Positions 8,741-17,060 are shown, numbered from the stretch's first letter. The stretch: 35,000 bases of DNA from Prorocentrum cordatum (GCA_963575745.1 CAUYUJ010021059.1:1160015-1195014); one strand, 5' to 3'. The notes: generated from the sequence alone by a model not told the origin. Numbers and translations: made by a program.

Positions 8741-9262
8741 GTTTGGAGACCTCTTAGGGTCCCTTTGGGGCTTCTTTTGGACCTCTTGGGGGCCTCTTGG
8801 GGGCCTCTCGGGGCCTCCTGGGCGCCTCTTGGAGCCTCCTGTGGGCCTCTTGGGGTGGAAGGCTACGGTTTTCGGTTCGTGCTCCCTCTCTTTGGCCCCT
8901 TTGGGGCCCTCTTGGGCCGTCTTAGGGCGCCTCTTGGGCCGTCTTGGGGTGCTCTTGGGCAGTCTTGGGGCCCTCTTGGAGGCCTCTTGGGCAGTCTTGG
9001 GTCGTCTTGGAGCGTCGGACAGCCGAAAACGCGGGAACGCCCAAATCCTTCAAACACCTACGGGAAATCAGTGATGTTTGCCTCTTGGGGCCCTCTTGGG
9101 AGGCCTCTTGGAGGCCTCTTGGGGCGTCTTGGAGGCTTCTTGGGCCATCTTGAGGACACCTTGAGCGTCTTGGGCTGATCTTTGGGCGTCTCGGGGCCCT
9201 CTTGGGCCTTGGAGGCCGCTTGGGACCCCTCTTGGCCCGTCTTGGGGCCCTGGGCCCGCAAG

Positions 9263-9611
9263 AGCTCACGCGCCGCACTACTTGCAAGCCCAGAGGGCAC
9301 GCGGGAGGCCCCGGGGGGCACGCGCCAAGCGCCCGGAGATCTGAGAGCGAGGGGCCCGGGCCCCCCCCTTGGAAGAACTCTCCGGAGCGAAGGGGCGGGG
9401 CTCAGAGGATCTGGGCAGAGGACCCGAGGGCACGCCCACCCCGCTGCCCAGCGGCACGGTGGCGGATCTTTCCGTTCCCCCAGCCAGGGGCCCGCTCCGA
9501 GAGGCACTCTTGTCCTCCCAGGGCGCCCCCGGCTTCTGACGGCCGAGCGGCGTCTGGGCCGCTTCCCCGGACCTCCTTTGCGTCGCGACGGAAATCACGA
9601 CGCAGGGTTTT
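9263..9611. other. GC-rich stretch, no gene recognised
   Basis: GC-rich mixed sequence with overlapping ORFs on both strands and C-runs near 9360. No motif or repeat unit recognised. It separates the end of array G from repeat H. Confidence 0.5.
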
Positions 9612-9725
9612 GACGATTTTCGGCCTCAGGGGGCCCTCGCCGAGCCCCCAGACGGTCAAGGAACAACTCGGGGTGAAGAACCGGTTCCTGTGAAGGGGTC
9701 CAAATCTCTCCAGGGGTCCACGTCC
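9612..9725 (+). repeat. Dispersed repeat family H, copy 2
   Basis: GACGATTTTCGGCCTCAGGG followed by CCCTCGCCGAGC, CAGACGGTCAAGGAAC and CTCCAGGGGTCCA, in the same order as 3929-4035. Confidence 0.62.
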
Positions 9726-9916
9726 TGAGCTGGCATGAAGACGTTGCGGCAGAGCAGCTTCTTCAGGGGAAGCAGAATTTTAAAGAGTCGAGCGGCGGGT
9801 GCTCAGTTGGAGGAGGGACTGCTCGTCTTGCCTCGCCGTGCTCGCGCGGCATCTGGCTTCCTCCAGAGGAAAGCTCCCAGGACCACGAATATACAGGAGG
9901 TGGGCTTAGGAAGTGG

Positions 9917-10690
9917 AGTAGTTGGAGGAGGAGGAGGAGGAGGACCAGTGTAAACCCAAGAGTCATCAATGATGTTGGAATAAGCCCTTCCCCCAAGCTC
10001 CCTCTTCACAGGCCCCTACAACGGTTCATTTCCACTGATGGAACTGCCTCTTTGGAAGACAACCGTTGAGGACCCCGAAGCATGCCAAAACACTGTTCTC
10101 GGGACTCCAACGCTACGGATCAACCTGACTGTTGCATCTTGACGATCCTGAATCGTCTCAGAAAGCCATTCCTAAGACTTAAAACCACTACTCAATGTAA
10201 CTGCTGCGCCCTCATAATTCTGAACCCTTCCAAACCACCATTCCTGATACGCTGATCATGGTAGTCCGTGAAACTTTCGTCAATTGTTTAACCGAATGTG
10301 CGCGGTGCTCAGGCGAGACCCACATTTTGAAAAGGAACCGCCCTCAACCCTTCAACTCTTTCACGCTTTCAAGACGAATGTGCGCGGCGCTAAGGCGAGA
10401 GCAACATTTTGGAAAGGAGCCGCCCTAAATCCGTGAAGCTCTTGAAATTGTTTAATGAATGCGCACGGAGGTAAGGCAGGAGCCACATGTTGAAAAGGAA
10501 CCGCCCTCGATCCGTGAAACTCTTGCAATTTCGTGAAACGTTTTTTTTACGCGGCGCTACGGCGAGAGCCAAGTTTTGAAGACCATCCGCCCTCAATCCG
10601 CGAAGCTCTTTGCAATGTGTTTGAACGAGTGCGCGCGGCGCTAAGGCGAGAGCCACATTTTGAAAACCAGCCGCCCTCCATCTGTGAAAT
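9917..10690 (+). repeat. Segmental duplication F, copy 1, ending in an 82-bp tandem
   Basis: Begins in a short GGA run, then GGACCAGTGTAAACCCAAGA, CTCCCTCTTCACAGGCCCCT and GGAAGACAACCGT. The second copy at 14835-15480 has GGACCAGTGCAAACCCAAGA, TTCCCTCTTCACAGGCCCCT and AGAAGACAACCGT in the same order. From about 10290 it becomes five tandem monomers of about 82 bp, each with TGCGCGGCGCTAAGGCGAGA, then CATTTTGAAAA and CCGCCCTC-TCCGTGAA. Monomer starts are near 10293, 10378, 10457, 10548 and 10627. No coding signal. Confidence 0.85.
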
Positions 10691-10699
10691 TGTTGTCAA

Positions 10700-11500
10700 T
10701 GCCTAAGTTTCAGGGTCGTAAATGGTGCGAAACTTTCATGCGAAACGCCCGGCCCTCCCTAAAAGCTAGCCTCGGGGTGCGACAGGGAAAAGTTATTCAT
10801 AAGGAAAAGGAATGGTGGGGGAAGAGGCGGCGGAGGAGGAGGAGGAGGAGACGAAGGAGGACGACGAGGACGACGAGGGGATGTATGTGGTCTAGCGTGG
10901 TCTCGGCTTCTGCCTCTCCAGGCCGCAGGGACATGTTTCTTGAGCCGCAGAGCTGAGGACGGGCATGCTGCACTAGGTCGGGTGGGTGGCTGCTAGGACC
11001 AGGATGATTATTTCCAGAGCGTTCCAGAACTCTCCTGGAGCAGTCTGGAACGCTTTGGAACGGCCGCGGCGCCCGACACAGTCTGCAGAACCGCAAGATT
11101 TCAGAAATCACCGATCTGCCCCTGTCCGACTTTGTCTCGGCCCTGGTTTCGTCTAAACATTCATCACGTGACAAGCTTGGGCGAGAGGTAAACATGCATG
11201 TGGCCGAGTGTCGTTTCAGAGATCGACCTCTGATGTAGCAGGCTTGCCGACGGCCCTCCGCGCGTGTATGCAGCCTGTTGTTTTGCGCACTTTCCGATGT
11301 GCACCCAGCCGTGCATTCAGAGTGGGAATACGTGCCGATACCGCTATCCTTCCTTCAGTTTCGTTTTGGGGGGCTTCCTGGGAACCCCTCGGCGCCACGG
11401 CTGGATTCGAGTCGAAATGTTAGTCAGAACACTCCTCGGGATAGGTCTGGGGAGTATAGCGGTAGCAGGAATCCTGGCATGGTCAGGGTAGGGTAGGAAA
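10700..11500. other. Mixed sequence with short GGA/GAC tract; no gene recognised
   Basis: Holds a GGA/GAC tract at about 10822-10880 and a perfect hairpin at 11018-11054. A minus-strand ORF at 10797-11195 (MFTSRPSLSRDECLDETRAE...) is protein-like in its first half and becomes poly-Leu over the tract. I do not recognise it and cannot separate it from chance. Confidence 0.45.
11018..11054. promoter_or_regulatory. Hairpin with heat-shock-element-like TTC/GAA spacing
   Basis: AGCGTTCCAGA at 11018-11028 is the exact inverse of TCTGGAACGCT at 11044-11054, with a 15-bp loop that itself contains CTCC/GGAG. The stretch contains TTCnnGAA and further GAA/TTC-like triplets in roughly 5-bp steps, as heat-shock-factor sites do. 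No gene is placed next to it, so a regulatory role is only a possibility. Confidence 0.3.
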
Positions 11501-11814
11501 TAGATAGGTCATTACCCCGTGTATGTGTTCAGCTTCCTGGCAGGGTCAGGGTAGGGAGTTGCAGGATGAAAAGAGGGATGGGGAGGGTGACGACGGGGAG
11601 GGGTGAGGACAAGAAGGACGAGGAGAAGGGGGTGAATGCGGAGGACAATGAGGGATGGTGGAAGAGGGAGGAGGGGAAATACCTCCTTCTCATCCCCCTT
11701 CATCGCCCCTCCTCTTTTTGTAACCCCCTCCGTCCGCACTCCATTGCTCCTCCTTTTTCCCCCCGCCCCTGCCCCCCGCCCCGCCCCCCGACCCTGCCCT
11801 CCTCGTTCTCCTCT
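11501..11814. other. Purine- then pyrimidine-rich DNA, no gene recognised
   Basis: G/A-rich to about 11690, then C/T-rich, approaching the CTC tract at 11815. Open frames on both strands are low-complexity. Nothing supportable as a gene. Confidence 0.5.
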
Positions 11815-11855
11815 TTCTCTTCCTCCTCCTCCTCCTCCTCCTCCTCCTCCTGCTC
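11815..11855. repeat. CTC polypyrimidine tract
   Basis: About 40 bp of (CTC)n, flanked by further pyrimidine-rich DNA to about 12045. Confidence 0.93.
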
Positions 11856-12043
11856 CGCATGAACCCCGTGTGCGCTTCATTGTTGTCCCTCTCACCCTCC
11901 TCGTCCTTCTCCTCCTTCTTCCTGCGCTTGCTGCGTTTGCTTCCTTATTCCCCCCCCATCCCTCGCTACCTCTTCTGGCCTTCCTCGTTGCTCCTCCGAC
12001 TACGCGCTCCCTCCCCCCCCTCGCCCCCTCGCCACCCCCTGCA

Positions 12044-12134
12044 GATTGGCGCGTCCCTGACTGGGCCCAGGCCCGCTGACCTCCGCCGAGCTGGCACACA
12101 GGCCCCCGGGGTGGCGGCGCTCGCGGCGGGGCGG
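12044..12134 (+). CDS. Possible exon between CCCCTGCAG and GGTAAAAG
   Basis: A pyrimidine-rich stretch ends in CACCCCCTGCAG at about 12043. The next bases in one frame give IGASLTGPRPADLRRAGTQ, then APGVAALAAG, up to a CG|GTAAAAG donor-like site at about 12134. The GTAA immediately creates a stop in this frame, as an exon/intron boundary might. The peptide is short and GC-rich, the minus strand is also open here, and I recognise no family. It may equally be chance. Confidence 0.2.
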
Positions 12135-12231
12135 TAAAAGTCCCGAGTGGCAGTCACACCCTCCGCCTTTGCTTCCCTCCGCCTCCGCCTCCTTCTGATC
12201 TTCCTGCCCCCTCGAGCTCCGAGTTGCGGCC

Positions 12232-12318
12232 AGCGTCGAGCGATGCGATGCCCCGATGCCCTGGTTGGCCCTTCTCCTGGCCTGCACCGGGTGAAGGTGA
12301 AAAAGCAGCGGAAGGTAC
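12232..12318 (+). CDS. Possible exon ending at a GAAG|GTACGT donor-like site
   Basis: Pyrimidine-rich DNA precedes GTTGCGGCCAG. The segment that follows ends at GCGGAAG|GTACGTAG (about 12309-12323), a near-consensus 5' splice site. One frame reads SSDAMPRCPGWPFSWPAPGE, then GEKAAEG; another reads Lys/Arg-rich VKVKKQRKVRRKKKG through the site. The minus strand has a competing candidate exon nearby at 12701-12775. Splice-site strength is the main support. Confidence 0.2.
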
Positions 12319-12360
12319 GTAGAAAGAAGAAGGGACGACCGAACGGCAGGGACAGGTCCG

Positions 12361-12632
12361 CCTTCTCCTCCTCCTCCTCCTCCTCCTCTTCCTCCTCTTC
12401 CTCATCCTCCTCTTCCTCTTCCTCCTCTTCCTCCTCTTCCTCCTCTTCCTCCTCCTCCTCATTCTCCTCCTCCTCCTCCTCCTCCTCCTCCTCCTCCTCC
12501 TCCTCTCTGGTCGTCCCGCCCTTCTCCTCTTCCTCTTTCTCCTCCTGCTCCTCCTGCTTCTCCTCCCCCTCCTCCTCCTCCTCCTCCTCCTCCTCCTCCT
12601 CCTCCTCCTCCTCCTCCTCCTCCCCCTCCTCC
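12361..12632. repeat. Long CTC polypyrimidine tract
   Basis: About 270 bp of (CTC/TTC)n with one non-repeat gap near 12508-12560. It is the longest such tract in the window. On the minus strand it encodes poly-Glu inside a 296-residue ORF (11966-12856). Because it is pure triplet repeat I do not take that as evidence of coding through it. Confidence 0.96.
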
Positions 12633-12700
12633 TCCCTGGTCGTCCCACCCTTCTCGTTTTCCTGCCTCCTCCTGCACCCCCGCACCGCACCCCCCCTTGC

Positions 12701-12775
12701 CGGCAGGGTCACCTCGCCCGGCAGCACGGCGACCCGCACCGGCTCGCCTTGCACGCTCTCGACGTCCTGAGCCAT
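12701..12775 (-). CDS. Candidate first exon with GC-type splice donor
   Basis: On the minus strand GCACCATGG, a strong eukaryotic start context, opens at 12775. It encodes 25 residues beginning MAQDVESVQGEPVRVAVL, followed by PGEVTLP. The residues are mixed and the codons GC-ending, quite unlike the tract-derived translation beyond. Right after the 25th codon the sequence is GCAAGG, which matches the GC-AG donors that dinoflagellates use alongside GT. The alternative is read-through into a Glu-rich ORF ending at 11966. No family is recognised from so short a peptide. The ATG context and the abrupt change in composition at 12700 are the best evidence of a real gene start in this window after the retroelement remnant. 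Confidence 0.35.
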
Positions 12776-12882
12776 GGTGCTATGCCGGTGCTGAGCCCGG
12801 CGGCGAGCAAGAGAGGGGCTAAGGTCAGGAGCAAGGTTAGGTCGAAGAAGAAACAACTACGTAAGCATGAATTTTCGGAGCT

Positions 12883-12974
12883 CCGCGCGGATTTCTTGAG
12901 TCGGCGCGGGGCCCCCCTGGCCGCCTCCAGCGCCGTCCCTGGCGCGCTAGCACAGATCCAAGAAATCCGCGCGG
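12883..12974. repeat. Perfect 16-bp inverted repeat with 60-bp spacer
   Basis: CCGCGCGGATTTCTTG at 12883-12898 is the exact inverse of CAAGAAATCCGCGCGG at 12959-12974. The 60-bp spacer is very GC-rich. This could be a hairpin or a very short inverted-repeat element. No target-site duplication was seen. Confidence 0.7.
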
Positions 12975-13246
12975 CCCGTCGAAAGTTTATGTTTATACAG
13001 ATTTTGTCTTGTCGATTGTCTTGTCTACTAGGGGGGTATGGTGTCGGAGGGGAAGGGAGGGAGAGAGGGTCTCCTGCCTCGGGGTGCGTTTGATGGGCTC
13101 GCCGAGAAGCCTCCGGGGTTGCCCAGATCGCCCGAACGGCCCCCAGAGACCCGAGCTGTGACCCGAAGTCTGGACGACAAGGATCACCGGGGGCATCGGC
13201 TCAGGGGGGGGGAACGCCTCGACCCCCCGGTGCCCATTGATCGCCG

Positions 13247-13552
13247 ATGGGGCCCGGTAGCTCGACCCCGGCCCAGGAACGTGCGGATTCGCTGGATCGT
13301 CCTATCACCGACCTGGCGGCGAGTTATCGCCGATTCCAGGTCGATGTTTCTGCCCCTGAGCAAGCCCCCCCCCCTTTTCGCTGCCCCGCACGAAGGGCGA
13401 GCGTGGCATGGGGAGAAGCGGAGGGGGGATCGGAGGAGGGCCTGTTGAGGCAAGGGCCACTCCATGGCATTCGGGGGCCCCCCTCGTCGACCCAGCTGGA
13501 CCCAGCTCGGAAAGCTGGTCTGATGAAACACCAAGTGGGGTCGGGGGAGTGA
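13247..13552 (+). CDS. Unrecognised ORF with protein-like N-terminal part
   Basis: A 101-codon ORF from an ATG in GATCGCCGATGG. The first 70 residues (MGPGSSTPAQERADSLDRPI, then TDLAASYRRFQVDVSAPEQ) look like ordinary soluble protein. The later part (HGIRGPPSSTQLDP) is less clear. ORFs on the minus strand over the same stretch (13184-13642, 13305-14045) are open too, one reading into a poly-Glu tract. No motif is recognised, so either strand, or neither, may code. Confidence 0.22.
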   Translation: MGPGSSTPAQERADSLDRPITDLAASYRRFQVDVSAPEQAPPPFRCPARRASVAWGEAEGGSEEGLLRQGPLHGIRGPPSSTQLDPARKAGLMKHQVGSGE

Positions 13553-13872
13553 TATTGATTTGGTCCGGTGTTGCCCAAGGTGTTCTTGACCCAAGGTGTC
13601 CCCATGGTTCCCAGGGAGACCCCCGGATGGCCTCCAGAGCACCCCTCACGAGGCCCAGAGAGCCCCAGGGGATCCGAGGGAAAATTTTGGGCCAGGACCA
13701 TTCGATTTGGGCCAGGTGGGAGGGCCGCCGTTGTCTCAAGTGGCCCTCTCTCCCAGAGGAGTGGCGATCCCTCTGGAAAGTCCCGCGCCCCAGGCCCTCT
13801 GAGCAGCAGGGGGCCCTCTTGGCAGGCCGCTCCACTAGCCCTGCCCCTTCTGCAGGGGGTGGAGGCTCATAC

Positions 13873-13925
13873 TCCTCCTCCTCCTCCTCCTCCTCCTCCT
13901 CCTCCTCCTCCTCCTCCTCTTGCAG
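13873..13925 (+). repeat. CTC tract ending in CTCTTGCAG
   Basis: About 48 bp of (CTC)n ending CTCCTCTTGCAG, again a microsatellite abutting a perfect acceptor-like sequence on the plus strand. Directly after it comes CTCCTGGCAGCCGACGGTAG. A related stretch, CTTGGCAGCCGACGGCAGG, lies at about 14188-14208, so the flanking sequence is locally duplicated. Confidence 0.85.
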
Positions 13926-14315
13926 CCGCGTCTCCTGGCAGCCGACGGTAGGTGGCAGGTGCCAGGGGTGGACCCAAACGGTGTTTTGGTGATTTCGTGG
14001 CCCGTTTTCGTTTCGATGTCGTTTTGCAGCAAAGACGTGCAGCAAAGACGGATTTAAGACAAAGCGTGAACATGAAAACGCACCGAAAACGGAACACTGT
14101 TTAGGTCGAAGCCTGGCAGGTGCTCCTGTGCAGGTGCAGGAAGACCCCTCGCCCTGACCCTTCTGCGGTCCTCCAGCGGCCGCGCAGCCTTGGCAGCCGA
14201 CGGCAGGTTGGTAGGTGCTCTTGTGCCGAGCGTTGCTAGAGGTGGCCCTGGCCTAAGTCTTGGCATCGCTCGGACCTTTCTCTTCCACGGAGAGGACCAT
14301 CGAGGAGCAGATTGG

Positions 14316-14651
14316 TCACTCTTGGGGAAGAAACGCGCACGAGACCGACAAATACACGGGGAATGGACGTCCGAGCGACGGCAGGAAGATGCTCTCTTCT
14401 CTTCGCTTCATTTTGTAGCCCCTAGGGCCCTCTGGCCATGCGGCGTCACCTAGATTAGGAATCACTGAAACATCCCAACGTGGATCTCGCGCCACCTTGA
14501 TTGAGGCGCAGGCTTCTGGAGAGCGGAGCGCAATACGGTCTGCTCCAATGCTGCCCTTGTTTTGGTGAGAACGCTGGCCGTGCATGTCAAAGCCAAAAAT
14601 TGACTTCGCCGAAGCCATTTGCCTTTCCAGTCTTGCATGCCCTTGGCTCAT
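14316..14651 (-). CDS. Unrecognised minus-strand ORF, protein-like
   Basis: A 111-codon ORF with an ATG at 14651 and a second ATG at residue 12. It reads MASAKSIFGFDMHGQRSHQN, then IALRSPEACASIKVARDP and WDVSVIPNLGDAAWPEG. Composition is balanced, with no low-complexity part, and it is not repeated elsewhere in the window. An overlapping plus-strand ORF starts at 14584 (MSKPKIDFAEAICLSSLAC) and enters the CA/TG-rich stretch at 14745, which makes it less likely. I recognise no domain. A retroelement fragment is conceivable but not supported by a known motif. Confidence 0.28.
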   Translation of the reverse strand: MSQGHARLERQMASAKSIFGFDMHGQRSHQNKGSIGADRIALRSPEACASIKVARDPRWDVSVIPNLGDAAWPEGPRGYKMKRREESIFLPSLGRPFPVYLSVSCAFLPQE

Positions 14652-14834
14652 TCGTTTGACCTTTCTTGCTTACTGGTCTCCGTGCTCCCTGCGCTCAGAA
14701 CATTCAGGACTGCCGGCGCATGCCTGCAGAGGCTTTCCCCACAGGTGTGTGTGTGTGTGTCTCCTGGTCGGCAACTTGCCTTCTTGCCTGCTCTTCTTCT
14801 CTGTTGTTCGTCTTTCGCCCCAGAGGCAGGAGGA

Positions 14835-15485
14835 GGATGATGAGGAGGGAGGACCAGTGCAAACCCAAGACGCAACGACGCTGTTGCAATCCATCCTCCA
14901 TCCAAGTTCCCTCTTCACAGGCCCCTACAAGAATTTACTACCATTGCGGGAAGTGCCATATTAGAAGACAACCGTCTGAGAATCCTCAGTCGTGCCAACC
15001 TCGCTCCTGAGACTTCAACGCCGCGGTCCAGACTGGATGTTGCGTCCTGACAATCCTACATCGTGCCATAATTAACTTCCGTCAACACAGCAAATCTACA
15101 TGAATGCGTACCAGAACGTGAACCCTGGGATTCCAAACGAATGAACCCTTGAAGCGGTTGTAAACTTACAGGACGAAAGTGCGCGACGCTGAGGCGAGAG
15201 CCACTTTTTTGAAAGGACCCGCCCTCCATCGTTGAAACTGCTGCCATGGTTTAAGACGATTCTGCGTGGTACTGAGGTGAGAGATACATTTTGAAAACGG
15301 CCCGCCCTCCATCGTTGAAACCTTTGCAAGCTTTTGAGACGCCGGTGCGCGGCGCTAAGGCGTGATTCATACTTTGAAAACCACCCGCCCCCCATCCTTG
15401 ATGCTGTGACAAGCTTGTAAGATGAGTGTGCGCGACGCTGCGGCGAGAGCCGAATTTGAAGACGACCCGTCCTCCATCCTTGAAG
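14835..15485 (+). repeat. Segmental duplication F, copy 2, ending in an 82-bp tandem
   Basis: Starts after a GGAGGAGGATGATGAGGA run with GGACCAGTGCAAACCCAAGA and follows the order of 9917-10690. Four monomers of about 82 bp follow, starting near 15178, 15262, 15342 and 15426, each with a GTGCGCG-CGCT-AGGCGAGA core and a CCGCCCTCCATC end. The two copies are clearly diverged, about 70-75 percent identical by eye. The tandem part has five monomers in copy 1 and four here. Confidence 0.85.
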
Positions 15486-15492
15486 CTGGTTT

Positions 15493-15830
15493 TTCCAGGA
15501 AAGGGCTTAGGCCCAGGGTTCTCTTTTAGACATTTCCCCCAGACCCGACGGGAAGAGGGCCAGCGGAGTTATTCTGCCATCAATAACGAGGGGGGAAGAG
15601 GGCCGACACAATTGTTTTGTGTTATAGAGTGTTCTATGTTTGAGGATGTCCCGAGCGAAAAGCTTGTTTTTCAGAATGTGTTGAGGATGTCTCGAGCGAA
15701 ACGTCTGTGTTGTGTTATATCTTGTTTCTCTCCTGGGGATCAGAATTCAGAGGATCTCTCAGGTGACATGTTTTTTTACGTATGTTCTGTATTGGGATAT
15801 ATGCTCAGGGGGCGCTGTTCGCTTCCCCCC
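15493..15830 (+). repeat. Module D, copy 1
   Basis: Head CCAGGAAAGGGCTTAGGCCC, then GGTTCTCTTTTAGACATTTC, two GAAGAGGGCC segments, two GATGTC-CGAGCGAAA motifs (about 15648 and 15686), and TCTCCTGGGGATCAGAATTC. It ends in a C-rich lead (CGCTTCCCCCCCGCCCCCCA) and GGAGGCTCGAGAAGCGTG, which opens the B array. Other copies: 18703-18800 (head only), 25796-26065, 30433-30815. Confidence 0.87.
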
Positions 15831-15854
15831 CGCCCCCCAGGAGGCCTCAGGAGG

Positions 15855-16135
15855 CTCGAGAAGCGTGAAAACACATGGGTTCCTAACGCCCCAGGGCGGG
15901 AGAAGCGTGAACACACATGGGTTCCGAACGCCCCAGGGCGGGACAAGGGTGAAAACGCATGGGTTCCGAACGCCCCAGGGCGGGACACATGTGAAAACAT
16001 ATAGGTTTCTAACGCCCCAGGGCTGGAGAAGCATGAAAACGCATGGATTCCTAACGCCCCAGGGAGTAACAACACACGGGTTCCCAACGCCCCAGAGCGG
16101 GAGAAGCGCAAAAACACATGGTTCCGAATGCCCCA
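15855..16135 (+). repeat. B array 1 (42-bp monomer)
   Basis: About six to seven monomers of 42 bp: GCGTGAAAACACATGGGTTC then CTAACGCCCCAGGGCGGGA, plus two to three bases. It is preceded by the lead GGAGGCTCGAGAAGCGTG. As 42 is a multiple of 3, frames stay open and give a 14-residue repeat (about ENTWVPNAPGREKR). It then runs into CCCCAGGAGGCCCCAGG words to about 16190. Confidence 0.93.
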
Positions 16136-16205
16136 GGAGGCCCCAGGCGACCCCAGGAGGCTCCAGGAGGCCTCACGAGGCCCCAAAAGGCATAGTTCTG
16201 TATTA

Positions 16206-16206
<1 letters not shown>

Positions 16207-16245
<39 letters not shown>
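16207..16245. repeat. (TA)n tract
   Basis: Alternating TA of nearly 40 bp beginning after TGTGTG, followed by GATGTTCGGGGTGCGCTTTT, a variant of the lead that precedes B arrays. Confidence 0.95.
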
Positions 16246-16246
<1 letters not shown>

Positions 16247-16319
16247 TGTTCGGGGTGCGCTTTTCGACCCCCCCCCGCCCCCAGGAGGTCCCAGAGGGCC
16301 CCAGGATGAATCTTTCTGC

Positions 16320-16321
16320 AC

Positions 16322-16379
<58 letters not shown>
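16320..16379. repeat. (TG)n tract
   Basis: About 58 bp of TG dinucleotide with one TTTG interruption, ending in TTCGGGGAGCGCTAGTCGC, the lead of the next B array. The TA and TG tracts thus sit at the same place relative to a repeated lead. Confidence 0.96.
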
Positions 16380-16427
16380 CGGGGAGCGCTAGTCGCTCCC
16401 CCCCGCCCCCCAAGCGGCCCCAGGAGG

Positions 16428-16628
16428 CTCGAGAAGCGTGAAACACACATCGGTTCCTAACGCCCCAGGGCGGGACAAGTGTGAAAACACGTGGGTTCCT
16501 AACGCCCCAGGGCGGGAGAAGCGTGAAAACATATGGGTTCCGAACGCCCCACGGCGGGAGATGTGTGAACACGCATGGGTTCCTACCGCCCCAGGGCGGG
16601 GCAAGCGTGAGAACACGTGGGTCCCCTG
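16428..16628 (+). repeat. B array 2 (42-bp monomer)
   Basis: About five monomers of the same 42-bp unit after the lead CCCCAGGAGGCTCGAGAAGC. The final monomer (GAACACGTGGGTCCCC) grades straight into the A array. Confidence 0.93.
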
Positions 16629-16776
16629 GCACGTCTTGTGGCACGTCCATTGGCACGTTCCGTAGCGCCTCCCCTTGGCACGTCCCGCGGTGCGTCCCCG
16701 TGGCACGTCCCTTGGCACGTCGCCTGGCGCGTTCTTTGGGACGTTTCGCGGCGCGTCCTCCTAGCATGTCCCCCGG
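16625..16776 (+). repeat. A array 1 (GGCACGTCCC words)
   Basis: Words of 10-13 bp such as GGCACGTCCCGTGGC and GGCGCGTCC in irregular order. It ends TCCTCCTAGCATGTCCCCC, then module U. The ORFs (SIGTFRSASPWHVPRCVP) only reflect the words. The same end sequence (CCTGGCATG-CCCC) precedes U at all five copies. Confidence 0.92.
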
Positions 16777-17060
16777 TCAATTAGTTCTGAGGCAGCTACT
16801 GTGTGCTCAGGCAGCTCGAGCTTATGACCCAGATCAGTTCAGTCAGGACTCGGATGCAAAGGAGTACTCGATCCACAACGCTATAGAGCACAATCGCGGC
16901 ATGGCACATCGCAATTCAGCACGGCACAACACAGCACAGCCTTCGGCACGGTACATCAAGATCAATACATTCAGCATTGCGTTGCCCGTCGCCCAATCTG
17001 TCTTTGAAAAGTTGCCATGCCTTACATTTCTATATTCCTTTCCGGGTTCGTGGGTCGATC
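16777..17060 (+). repeat. Module U, copy 1 (284 bp)
   Basis: A non-tandem module from TCAATTAGTTCTGAGGCAGC to GGGTTCGTGGGTCGATC. It includes CAGATCAGTTCAGTCAGGAC, the GCACAATCGCGGCATGGCAC stretch and CATGCCTTACATTTCTATA. Five copies exist, always directly after an A array. No terminal inverted repeat, A-tail or clear pol III boxes were seen. Copy 1 is followed by the C array. Confidence 0.92.

Larger units (their letters stand above)
5690..9262 (+). repeat. Long degenerate array G (CTTGGGGGCC / CTTGGGCCGT words)
   Basis: About 3.5 kb of short words of 12-13 bp, such as CTTGGGGGCCT, CTTGGGCCGT and CTTGGAGGCCAT, in variable order. Embedded in it are more conserved non-array blocks with GAAAAGAAGCAAATGCCAAAA at about 6031, 6383, 6757, 7515, 7893 and 9010. 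There is also a segment at 7040-7320 that includes block P, and a partial repeat of that segment at 8590-8740. All frames on both strands are largely open, giving GGLLGRLG-like and RPKRPPRR-like translations. These change register at each word-length change and show no ordinary protein composition, so I do not call genes. A shorter array of the same kind is at 28750-29045. Confidence 0.93.

Noticed and set aside
5690-9262. Many long ORFs (up to about 320 codons) with GGLLGRLG-like or RPKRPPRR-like repeats
   Set aside because: They exist on both strands and in all frames because the short GC-rich array words lack stops. Register changes at each word and no start or domain stands out.
10797-11195. 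Minus-strand ORF MFTSRPSLSRDECLDETRAE...
   Set aside because: The first half is protein-like, but it becomes poly-Leu over a GGA tract, and no motif, start context or splice site supports it.
11966-12856. 296-residue minus-strand ORF with long poly-Glu
   Set aside because: Only the first 25 codons from the ATG at 12775 look like protein. The rest reads a pure triplet tract, so I list only the candidate exon.
15855-16628. Regular 42-bp repeats as a CRISPR array
   Set aside because: The repeats are directly abutting with no unique spacers, and the sequence is eukaryotic in character.
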